A DNA stretch of 64,000 nt from the NCBI GenBank assembly GCA_910579225.1, contig CAJTTI010000014.1:17114-81113 (forward strand). Direction: 5' to 3'. This document shows positions 15,601 through 22,432 of the stretch, piece after piece (the stretch's first letter is position 1; each line of letters starts with the position of its first letter). This DNA is from an uncultured Lachnospiraceae bacterium. Its GTDB lineage: Bacteria; Bacillota; Clostridia; Lachnospirales; Lachnospiraceae. The notes beneath the pieces are model-generated. The model was not told the DNA's origin. It worked only from the letters and a program-made list of their open reading frames with translations, and did no database searches. Made by a program: the position numbers and the translations under genes.

Positions 15601-17888
15601 TCGGTGCCCTGAATGCCTTTTTCGGGACGGATGCCATCTCGCCGGTGGACGGAAAATTCCGGTTCGACCAGATTGGAAAAGAGATGCCGGCTATGGAGCT
15701 GGCCCATGAGCTTTACCGGGAAATTGTGCCGAAGGTTCTGAAAGTGGAGCTGAAACGGGGAGAGCAGCCGACGCCGTTTTCCGACTGGATCCGTAATATC
15801 AAAGCGATTTACGGCATTGATTACATGATACAGATTTTGACTGCTCTTGGGAAAGAGCCGCTTTCCAGGGGCTACAGCTACTATGCTTCTTCCACGGAAA
15901 AAAGAAGGGTACTAAGTCATCTTTTGAAAGTCAGCATGCCGAAGCAGGAAGAAACGGCTGCTGATCTTGCCAGAGCGCTGAAGGGGACGGATATTACAAA
16001 AAAACGGCTGGCGGAGCTGGCCATGTACGCAGAGCAGTGGATTCCCATGCTGGAGGAACATTTTGCAGTTCCGGGCTTTGCTGGTACCTGTTATTATTTT
16101 ATGGCCCACACCAGCGAGCATTTTGATGACCATCTCACGTCGGTCATTGCCAGATATACGCCCCTTTCTCCGGAAGAGCTGCATGACGGCGCCTTTGATC
16201 TGAACTGGTTTTTTGAATCTTATGAAAAAGTAGGGGAGAAGATTTTCAAACTCCTTTATGATGCGGCCAAATATTCTTCCACCGGGGCCGCCCACGGAAG
16301 AGCCAGAAAGTATGCCGATGCGGCGCTTGGCAAAAAGGACAAAGAAGAGTTAAAAGCGGAGATTTGTGCAAAACGCAACAAGGATCTTCTGATGAGCCTT
16401 GGCCTTCTTCCGTTGCCTTCTGAAAAAGAAGAGCGGGAAAATGAGTTGCTGGACCGTTATCAGTTTGTTCAGAAATATAAGAAGGAAAGCCGACAGTTCG
16501 GTGCTCAGCGCCGCGCCAGCGAAGGCCGCGCCGTCGAGCTGGCCCTTCGGAACTTAAGTGTTAATGCCGGTTTTACGGATGTGACCCGTCTGGTGCTGCG
16601 CATGGAAAGCAAGCTGGTGGAAAATGCTTCTGCCTGCTTTACCTGGCAGCCCGTAGATGGTGCGGACGATGTGGAGCTGATGATCGCGGTGGACGAGAAC
16701 GGCAAGAGTACCCTGCGGTGCCGCAAGGGCGGGAAAGCACTGAAATCCGTTCCTGCAAAACTGAAAAAGAATGATCAGGTACTGAACATGCAGGAAATGA
16801 ACAAAGCACTGAAGGACCAGTACAGCAGGACAAAACGGATGATGGAACAGGCCATGGAGGACCGGACGGCCTTTGAGGCATGGGAGCTTCTGGAGCTTTT
16901 CAAAAATCCGGTGGCTGCTCCGATCCTGAAGCCGCTGCTTGTGATGCCGGAACAGGCACTCGCGTCCGGGACGGATACCTGCCATGCGTCTGCGGGAGAA
17001 CAGAACATTGGCAGCAGTCTGGGCTTCCTGACCGAGGAGGGTATCCTTGATTATCAGGGGAATCTTACATCTGTAAGACCAGAAGAAAAACTTCTGATTG
17101 CACATCCCTGCGACCTCTACCATGAGGGTCACTGGAGCGAATACCAGAAGCTTTTGTTCCAAAAGCAGATTCGTCAGCCCTTTAAACAGGTATTCCGTGA
17201 ACTGTATGTGAAGCTGTCAGAAGAACTGGAAAAGGGAGAATCCATGCTGTTTTCCGGCAATCAGATCCAGCCCCAGAAGACCGTTGGGGCCCTCCGCGGG
17301 CGCCGCTGGGTGGCGGATTATGACGACGGTCTGCAGAAGGTATATTATAAAGAAAATATCGTGGCGCGCATCTATGCCATGGCAGACTGGTTCTCTCCGG
17401 GAGATATCGAAGCACCCACACTGGAATGGGTGGTATTTCTGGACCGTAAGACGGGAATGACGATGAAAATCAAAGAGATACCGGATGTCATTTACAGTGA
17501 GGTCATGCGGGATGTGGACCTGGCGGTCAGCGTTGCACATGCAGGCGGCGTGGATCCGGAAGCAAGCCATTCGACCATCGAGATGCGCCGTGCGCTGGTA
17601 GAATGCAATCTTGCATTGTTTGGCATCAGCAATGTGAAGGTTGAGGGCAATTTTGCGCTCATCAAAGGAAAGCTGGGAGAATATACGGTTCATCTGGGAA
17701 GCGGTGTCGTACACCAGATGGGCAATGCCATGCTGTATGTGGTTCCGGTCCATTCCCAGCACAGGGGACGGATCTTCCTGCCCTTTGTGGACGAAGATCC
17801 CAAGACGGCGGAGATCATGTCGAAGATTCTGTTGTTTGCAGAGGATACGAAGATCAAGGATCCGGGGATTCTGAATCAGATTCGGTAG
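12696..17888 (+). CDS. DUF5724/DUF4132 giant cytosolic protein
   Basis: A 1730-residue protein without signal peptide or membrane segments. Residues ~150-250 hold the DUF5724-like pattern (LLGDGNTSMISHQLIRGIVM, FLLAARLQEGARQAVCETMD). The last ~350 hold DUF4132 features: RQPFKQVFRELYV, YTVHLGSGVVHQMGNAMLYV and the terminal LLFAEDTKIKDPGILNQI. The long middle is helical with HEAT-like pairs. Relatives are linked by annotation to MolR/WGR proteins, but no biochemical activity is established to my knowledge. AGGAGG lies 11 nt upstream of the ATG. It ends shortly before a two-way terminator. The run of orphans and the Imm26-like gene immediately upstream suggest a conflict- or stress-related module, which is inference. 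Confidence 0.85.
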   Translation: MAEFTYQTRRKLSEDWIAQTKKNAAGVSDEAKALLPSIHYHAIPRDTCIWMRKLLEEGTYQTLRELYQNRFQDLICACIPRDQHEEFYYALDQMNQYQMTAGWQRRSVRSESYAPFVEASIRLFQAYTRLKFYGVPFSDLLTGNAEPEIYDHARTEFFAYGEILAAQIDLGNEKTIQAVKDILLGDGNTSMISHQLIRGIVMCKNQELYEVLGKFLLAARLQEGARQAVCETMDAGRPEAFLHLFSVIEEHDLIRYSSVKRAVSTWIGIFNEKSVDRISEKLMRLMGGCLREEAFRNEQLASSDSIAISCALWALGFYRAQDAVEAVQHLIKCGTKHQKMTASYFVSSLQEESLKMQATKEVIREYSDDLELVACFMHGFMELSGMHLMSLVKEENKGYYALRDAAVIEPKKMDPTELFDSREEAVQMYEILKGILKKLPKKGLVLSPCIFPWHEVSLTPSHLAVRMCLIAWMLQEDALLDEAAKLIPTIGQGTQYGTYDRLTAARVLLWHPASKVRREILFDLMHNPEESTCRTAFRLADDLTLTAEDYREIEQNLKYKKGRAGTLTLLRKQLSAQLAESIGRLLAAKSEECHLGALDLALQMKKEDSSDFALVKPYLSAFAGETGPEQVLLRELLGESSEAQDILQTPGYGFYDVGKEWVLPPVDVDEKEASSLFVYGEEACIRVLKALNSLIEENRERTYKTAWEADEMLGNNLERCRFIGKDPDATPLDAYPFRELWEDFYQKEIKTPELLLEIAFYQECRSNRSAYEQNLPLYEKVFGSGAEKKPPFSDLIQGLRYGVQARTVLDTLFSEYVPDELKVRFGLCGTAALLSVLDSSNDFYVVSEKRYSGENVTYTKRAADLPIFRSMRVWLSLAGEKDWESAFALRFRLQQYYFQQREREQLPPYQSRYDIYLFLRDYVQCYVRGIWDKDHLYKAVFDFSSMGALLEPISVVEQKGAVSSKNARIGALNAFFGTDAISPVDGKFRFDQIGKEMPAMELAHELYREIVPKVLKVELKRGEQPTPFSDWIRNIKAIYGIDYMIQILTALGKEPLSRGYSYYASSTEKRRVLSHLLKVSMPKQEETAADLARALKGTDITKKRLAELAMYAEQWIPMLEEHFAVPGFAGTCYYFMAHTSEHFDDHLTSVIARYTPLSPEELHDGAFDLNWFFESYEKVGEKIFKLLYDAAKYSSTGAAHGRARKYADAALGKKDKEELKAEICAKRNKDLLMSLGLLPLPSEKEERENELLDRYQFVQKYKKESRQFGAQRRASEGRAVELALRNLSVNAGFTDVTRLVLRMESKLVENASACFTWQPVDGADDVELMIAVDENGKSTLRCRKGGKALKSVPAKLKKNDQVLNMQEMNKALKDQYSRTKRMMEQAMEDRTAFEAWELLELFKNPVAAPILKPLLVMPEQALASGTDTCHASAGEQNIGSSLGFLTEEGILDYQGNLTSVRPEEKLLIAHPCDLYHEGHWSEYQKLLFQKQIRQPFKQVFRELYVKLSEELEKGESMLFSGNQIQPQKTVGALRGRRWVADYDDGLQKVYYKENIVARIYAMADWFSPGDIEAPTLEWVVFLDRKTGMTMKIKEIPDVIYSEVMRDVDLAVSVAHAGGVDPEASHSTIEMRRALVECNLALFGISNVKVEGNFALIKGKLGEYTVHLGSGVVHQMGNAMLYVVPVHSQHRGRIFLPFVDEDPKTAEIMSKILLFAEDTKIKDPGILNQIR

Positions 17889-17909
17889 TCAAAGAGAAGA
17901 GAGGCTTTT

Positions 17910-17958
17910 AAAAGAAGCACCAACGGGTGAACTCCATCATCCGGAAGGTGCTTCTTTT
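17910..17958. terminator. Two-way intrinsic terminator
   Basis: AAAAGAAGCACC and GGTGCTTCTTTT pair perfectly (12 bp), giving a U-run on both strands. It separates the DUF4132 gene from the convergent Uma2-family gene. Confidence 0.85.
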
Positions 17959-17963
17959 GCGGT

Positions 17964-18464
17964 TTACTCCATATCAAACAGTTCATCAAATGTGATCTTA
18001 AAATGAGGAAACATAACAATCTGAAGTTCCTCTTTGTTTTCTTCGGTGACTGTTTTGTAAAGGTAAGAATACGGCGTATCGTCCTTTTTCCAGTCAAAAA
18101 GATAAATTTCAACCTGTTTTTTGCGCCAGTCAACGATCCAGTATTCAGAGACGCCCACTTTACAGTATATTTGCATCTTCTCATTTCTATCATACAGCTC
18201 GGTGGAATCAGACAATACTTCCATAACAAAACGGGGAATACCAGTAAAAGATACATTTTTTCTGTCACGCATATTACAGATGATAGACACGTCAGGTATC
18301 ACGGTCCTGTCGTCATTTTCACGCCATTGATATTGAACACTGTCGCCAAATACGCGGCACAAACTGTCCTTGATCTGATTTCCTATTTTGATAACAAAAT
18401 TATGGATGACCATGGAATGTTCAAGATATGTTTTGCTCATGTCTTCTATGGGTAATGAACTCAT
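17964..18464 (-). CDS. Uma2 family (DUF820) endonuclease-fold protein
   Basis: A 167-residue protein of the Uma2/DUF820 restriction-endonuclease-like fold. The acidic core is visible as VIPDVSIICN, then PRFVMEVLSDSTELYDRNEKMQIYCKVGVSEYWIVDWRKKQVEIYL, which supplies the D...E-x-x...D-W-x-x pattern. The biological role of this family is not settled. Start chosen at the ATG behind AGGAGGAGATACA; the frame is open further upstream but that part covers the promoter. The gene is monocistronic, with its own promoter and a shared terminator. Confidence 0.85.
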   Translation of the reverse strand: MSSLPIEDMSKTYLEHSMVIHNFVIKIGNQIKDSLCRVFGDSVQYQWRENDDRTVIPDVSIICNMRDRKNVSFTGIPRFVMEVLSDSTELYDRNEKMQIYCKVGVSEYWIVDWRKKQVEIYLFDWKKDDTPYSYLYKTVTEENKEELQIVMFPHFKITFDELFDME

Positions 18465-18513
18465 TGTATCTCCTCCTGGATGATTAGATAGTGTCTGGGA
18501 TTGCCTGAGTAGA

Positions 18514-18542
18514 ATTATACTATATTTACAGATGGAGGACAA
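18514..18542 (-). promoter_or_regulatory. Promoter of the Uma2-family gene
   Basis: On the minus strand: TTGTCC, a 17-bp spacer and TATAAT, placed about 50 nt upstream of the chosen ATG. Confidence 0.65.
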
Positions 18543-18611
18543 GGACTGGAGCAGGAAAGAACCAAAAAGATGCAGGTCAGTCCCTTTTTTCGGCAGGTCG
18601 CTCCCGGGGGC

Positions 18612-18640
18612 TTGTATGTCCGGAAAAAGTCCTCTATACT
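18612..18640 (+). promoter_or_regulatory. Promoter of the LytTR-DUF3021-ABC operon
   Basis: TTGTAT, a 17-bp spacer and TATACT, with the first start codon about 35 nt downstream. Confidence 0.6.
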
Positions 18641-18674
18641 GTGAGAAAAGAGCGGAAGCGGGGTGAGGTGCTCA

Positions 18675-19115
18675 GTGAAGATCAGAATAGAAGAAGATCC
18701 TTCGGCCAAAGATCTGGAGATCACCATACGGTGCAGGCAGACAAATGAATCGGTGATCCGGATTCTGGAGATGCTGCGCATGACAGACCAGAAGCTGACC
18801 GGGCACCGGGACGGCAGGACGTATATCCTGGATGCGGATCAGATCTACTATATTGATACGGTGGAGAAACGGACCTTTCTGTATACGGAGCAGGAGGTGT
18901 ACGAGACGCCCCTTCGTCTGTATGAGCTGGAAGACCGTCTGGAGAGCTGCGATTTCTTCCGGGCTTCCAAATCTTCCATCATCAATTTTAATCAGATCCA
19001 GTCTTTGAAGCCGGAGTTCGGCGGGACGATGCAGGTGACCATGAACAACGGGGAACGGCTCAATGTATCCCGCCAGTACGCAAAGCAGATCAAGGAAAAG
19101 CTTGGGTGTCTGTGA
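18675..19115 (+). CDS. LytTR-family DNA-binding regulator
   Basis: A 146-residue transcription factor consisting of a short N-terminal strand-helix part (IRIEEDPSAKDLEITIRC) and a complete LytTR DNA-binding domain (about residues 45-146): DGRTYILDADQIYYIDTVEKRTFLYT, LEDRLESCDFFRASKSSIINF, then LNVSRQYAKQIKEKLG. It has no receiver domain. This type is almost always paired with a DUF3021 membrane protein, as here, and usually represses its own operon. The start is taken as GTG at 18675, spaced from GAGGTG; an in-frame GTG four codons upstream is possible. The stop is 73 bp before the DUF3021 start. Confidence 0.88.
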   Translation: MKIRIEEDPSAKDLEITIRCRQTNESVIRILEMLRMTDQKLTGHRDGRTYILDADQIYYIDTVEKRTFLYTEQEVYETPLRLYELEDRLESCDFFRASKSSIINFNQIQSLKPEFGGTMQVTMNNGERLNVSRQYAKQIKEKLGCL

Positions 19116-19188
19116 GAATGCGGCCGCAGAACAGTTCCGCCGAAGTTCTGGACAATACCAGGCGGCGGGCCGCGGAAGGAGGAGTGAG

Positions 19189-19647
19189 ATGAAATTTATG
19201 TTGAAAATGTACCGTCTGTCAAAGCCGGTTGTGATTTATACTTCGTATTTATTTACCATGCTGACGCTTCTGTATCTGACCGGGCATACGGTGTTTCCGA
19301 AAGTGCTGGTGCTGAAAGCTGGTATTTTATGGGGGATTTTTTTCTTTTCCCTGGGAAGCATTCTGGCTCAGAGAGTTCTGCTTGGGAGCGGTTTCCTGAG
19401 CAGTGTACCGTATAAGGTCCGGTGCTTTCTGTATCTTTGTGCGGTTGGTATGTGGGGATACGGATGTCTGCGGTTTTGGGAAATGTCCGGCCCAGTGCAG
19501 CGTCAGGAGCCGGCCGGCACAGGGCTTTTGCTTTTGATGCTGCTGGCTGGAGTTGTTGGCTGCGCCGGATTTGAACTGTTCAACCGCTGCCGGGCCCATA
19601 TGTACAATACGTTGCTGGAACAGTATAAGAAAAGGAGGCAGAGATGA
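19189..19647 (+). CDS. DUF3021 family membrane protein
   Basis: A 152-residue protein with four predicted transmembrane helices (VIYTSYLFTMLTLLYL; AGILWGIFFFSLGSILAQ; VRCFLYLCAVGMWGYGCL; GTGLLLLMLLAGVVGCAGF) and a basic cytosolic tail (YNTLLEQYKKRRQR). This is the DUF3021 topology, the standard partner of stand-alone LytTR regulators, where it is thought to sense a membrane or envelope signal and control the regulator. ATG behind AAGGAGGAG. Its stop overlaps the start of the ABC exporter by four bases, tying the exporter to this regulatory pair. Confidence 0.85.
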   Translation: MKFMLKMYRLSKPVVIYTSYLFTMLTLLYLTGHTVFPKVLVLKAGILWGIFFFSLGSILAQRVLLGSGFLSSVPYKVRCFLYLCAVGMWGYGCLRFWEMSGPVQRQEPAGTGLLLLMLLAGVVGCAGFELFNRCRAHMYNTLLEQYKKRRQR

Positions 19648-21371
19648 TAAGGAAGCTGCGGATGATTTTTACAAGAAGACAGAAGCTGAAGTTTTTGATT
19701 CTCTTTGGCATGCTGTTCACCGGTTCCGTCCTGGAATTTCTTGGGGTGTCTCTGGTGCTGCCCTTTGTGCAGCTGTTCATGGAACCGGAAGGGCAGGACG
19801 GCGGGCTTCTTTTGCTGCTGGGGCGATGGTTTCATGTGTCTTCCGGACGGGAGCTTTTATTTCTGACCGGTTTGCTGCTGGCCGGGGTTTACATTCTGAA
19901 AAACGGATACCTGGTGCTTATGAAGGCGGCGGAACTTCGTTTTATTTTTAACAATCGGATGGAATTGGCGGGCAGGCTTATGAGAAGCTATATGGAAAAG
20001 CCCTACACGTTTCATCTGGAGAACAATTCTTCGGAAGTGCTGGAGAGCGTGACCTTTGAGGTGAACAAGCTGTACGACCTGATTCTGTACGGGATGGAGC
20101 TGGTCTCGGACCTTCTGATGATCGTCATGATCACTGCCTTTCTGCTCTGGAAGGATCCGCTGATCACGCTGGTGGTGGCAGTGCTGCTTGGATTTTGTTC
20201 TCTTTTGTATTTTCGGTTTATGCGCAGGCGGACCCGGGTGTACGGAAGGGAAAATCAGATCTACAACAGCCGGATGATTCAGGCGGTTCATCAGGCCATG
20301 GGCGGGATCAAGGAGATCAAGCTGATGGCCCGGGAAGATTATTTTGTCCGCGCCTATGAGGAAAATGGCAGGCGGTATGCTTCCAGCCTGAAGAAGAGCC
20401 AGTTCCTCCAGTATCTGCCCAAATATCTGATGGAGACCATCTGTGTGTGCGGCATACTGGGGGCGGTGCTTCTGCGGCTTTCGCTGGGAACGGAGATGAA
20501 GACGCTGATTCCGCAGCTCTCGGTCTTCGCGGTGGCGGTCTTCCGGCTGCTGCCCTCGGTCAATCAGGTAAACCGGTTGTTTCACAACATTCTGTTTTTG
20601 TCGCCCTCGGTCAGCCGGATCTGCGAAGACCTGCAGAAAGCAGACGCGGATCAGGGGGAACGGGCGGCTAAAAGCAAAGAACGAGAGCTTCTTCCGGCGG
20701 ACCGGATCTGTCTTCGGGACGTGTCTTTTGGCTACCCGGGCAGTGCAGAAAGAGTTCTGTCCCATGTAAATGCGGAGATTCCCGTGGGGAGTTCCGTGGG
20801 CTTTGTGGGAAGCTCGGGGGCCGGAAAGACGACTTTAGTGGATCTGCTTCTGGGACTGCTCCGCCCGGATGAGGGCGGCATCTTCTACGGGGGACAGGAT
20901 ATCTGGGACTATCGGGAGAGCTGGGGGCGGAAGCTTGGGTATATTCCCCAGAATATCTATCTGGCCGACGATACGATCCGCCGGAACATCGCTTTTGGCA
21001 TCCCGGATTCTCTGATCGAGGAAGAGAGGGTCTGGGAGGCGCTTGAGGAGGCACAGCTTTCTGAGTTTGTCCGGAACCTCACGGAGGGCCTGGACACCCG
21101 GATCGGGGAAGTGGGGGTCCGTCTGTCCGGCGGGCAGAGACAGCGGATCGGCATCGCACGGGCGTTTTATCAGGAACCGGAGATCCTGGTGTTTGACGAG
21201 GCCACCTCCGCGCTGGATACGGAGACGGAAGCGGCGGTGATGGAGGCGGTGGAGCACCTGCGGGGCCGGTGTACCCTTCTGATGATCGCCCACAGGACCA
21301 GCACACTTTCGGGCTGCGACCAGGTGTACCGGGTGCAGAATCAGGGACTTATCTGGGAAAATGAATGGTAG
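19644..21371 (+). CDS. ABC exporter (fused membrane and ATPase domains)
   Basis: A 575-residue half-transporter. Residues 1-310 form a type-I exporter membrane domain with six helices; residues ~345-575 form the nucleotide-binding domain with Walker A (GSSGAGKTTL), signature LSGGQRQRIG, Walker B (ILVFDEATSALD) and switch AHRTSTL. The membrane part (TGSVLEFLGVSLVLPFVQLF, IKEIKLMAREDYF) resembles PglK- or MsbA-like exporters for lipid-linked glycans or peptides. It would work as a homodimer, since no second half is encoded. Substrate unknown; coupling to the LytTR/DUF3021 pair points to an envelope or antimicrobial-peptide function. Confidence 0.88.
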   Translation: MIRKLRMIFTRRQKLKFLILFGMLFTGSVLEFLGVSLVLPFVQLFMEPEGQDGGLLLLLGRWFHVSSGRELLFLTGLLLAGVYILKNGYLVLMKAAELRFIFNNRMELAGRLMRSYMEKPYTFHLENNSSEVLESVTFEVNKLYDLILYGMELVSDLLMIVMITAFLLWKDPLITLVVAVLLGFCSLLYFRFMRRRTRVYGRENQIYNSRMIQAVHQAMGGIKEIKLMAREDYFVRAYEENGRRYASSLKKSQFLQYLPKYLMETICVCGILGAVLLRLSLGTEMKTLIPQLSVFAVAVFRLLPSVNQVNRLFHNILFLSPSVSRICEDLQKADADQGERAAKSKERELLPADRICLRDVSFGYPGSAERVLSHVNAEIPVGSSVGFVGSSGAGKTTLVDLLLGLLRPDEGGIFYGGQDIWDYRESWGRKLGYIPQNIYLADDTIRRNIAFGIPDSLIEEERVWEALEEAQLSEFVRNLTEGLDTRIGEVGVRLSGGQRQRIGIARAFYQEPEILVFDEATSALDTETEAAVMEAVEHLRGRCTLLMIAHRTSTLSGCDQVYRVQNQGLIWENEW

Positions 21372-21380
21372 CGCCTGTTT

Positions 21381-22184
21381 TCAGAACGAAAGCACCTCTC
21401 CGTCTTCCGGTATGTACAGATTGCCGTGGTAGTATTCCCGTCCTTCCGCGGTGTAGTTTTCCTTCCTGTGGGCCAGATCCTTGTCTTCGGTATGCCAGAG
21501 CACCAGATTAGGGATCTTCAGTTCTTCCGCCAGCCTGCAGGCGTCCATGACAGTGCTGTGGTGCTTTTCGTAGGGTTTGAAGCGGTCCCGCTGGCTGTAC
21601 AGGCAGAACGCCTCATGGAGCAGCCATTGGGAGCCCTGTACCCGGGGGAGCAGGGCTTCGTGGTAGGGCTCGTCTCCCGGAAAGGCAAGCCGTACGCCTT
21701 CCCTCATCCGGATACAGAAGCCAAACTGCTTTTCCTTGGTGGAACCAATGTCAAAAAAGGTGAAATGGTCCCCGAGGATCTCTTTCTGATCGCCGTCTTC
21801 TACGACATGGAAGAGAATTCGTTCGTCAAAATGGGCGGTGAATTTTTTTCCCACCGTCAGGCAGGAAAGAGTCTTGATGGTGTCCACCAGCTCTTGATGG
21901 CAGTAGATATGCAGGCTGCCTTCATAAGTTCCCTTGTTCATGCTGGTGGCGATCATCCGGACCATCCAGACCATCCCAAGGATGTGGTCATTGTGGGCGT
22001 GGGAGACAAAGATATGATGGATCCGCTCCAGCGGGATCTGCTGCTTCTCCAGGGCCAGCAGGATCCCGTTGCCTCCACCGGCATCCGTCAGAAAATATTC
22101 TTCGCCTTTTTTCATGGCAAAACAGGTGTTGTAGCAGTGAACGGCCTGGGCATTTCCCGTGCCGAGTACAATCAGCTGTTCCAT
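21381..22184 (-). CDS. Metallo-beta-lactamase fold hydrolase (RNase Z-like subgroup)
   Basis: A 267-residue cytosolic hydrolase with the binuclear zinc motif H62-x-H64-x-D66-H67 (SHAHNDH), an upstream DAGGGNG loop, a later LAFPGDEPYHEALLP and LLHEAFC segment that supply further ligands, and a KHHSTVMDACRLAEELKIPNLVLWHTEDKD C-terminal part typical of RNase Z/phosphodiesterase-like members. It is shorter than a true tRNA 3'-processing enzyme, and a small-molecule hydrolase is equally possible. CAGGAGG ribosome binding site before the ATG; own promoter. It converges on the ABC exporter gene with only 9 bp between stops. Confidence 0.85.
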   Translation of the reverse strand: MEQLIVLGTGNAQAVHCYNTCFAMKKGEEYFLTDAGGGNGILLALEKQQIPLERIHHIFVSHAHNDHILGMVWMVRMIATSMNKGTYEGSLHIYCHQELVDTIKTLSCLTVGKKFTAHFDERILFHVVEDGDQKEILGDHFTFFDIGSTKEKQFGFCIRMREGVRLAFPGDEPYHEALLPRVQGSQWLLHEAFCLYSQRDRFKPYEKHHSTVMDACRLAEELKIPNLVLWHTEDKDLAHRKENYTAEGREYYHGNLYIPEDGEVLSF

Positions 22185-22226
22185 CTTTCAATACCTCCTG
22201 GTAGAAAGTTTGTAATTTCAAATTTT

Positions 22227-22255
22227 ATCATAAATGAAACTGTTCCAATATGCAA
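22227..22255 (-). promoter_or_regulatory. Promoter of the beta-lactamase-fold gene
   Basis: Minus strand TTGCAT, a 17-bp spacer and TATGAT, about 45 nt upstream of the ATG. Confidence 0.6.
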
Positions 22256-22320
22256 GACTTCCATAGAGCGTCTATGAAACTTTTACGGAATTTTTATGGA
22301 ATGGCTGTGGGTCATACTGG

Positions 22321-22350
22321 TTGCACAATCTTACAGATACGGTTTATAAT
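22321..22350 (+). promoter_or_regulatory. Promoter of the PEP/pyruvate-binding protein gene
   Basis: TTGCAC, an 18-bp spacer and a perfect TATAAT, about 83 nt before the start codon. Confidence 0.65.
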
Positions 22351-22432
22351 AATTGTATATACAACTATGCCGGCAGAGGGGGACAGGTCATCCGGTCTCT
22401 GTACGGGTAAAAACAGACAGAAGAGGTTTTAT

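Noticed and set aside
19857..20765. 302-codon open frame on the minus strand
   Set aside because: Shadow of the ABC exporter membrane domain; low-complexity proline/arginine-rich translation.
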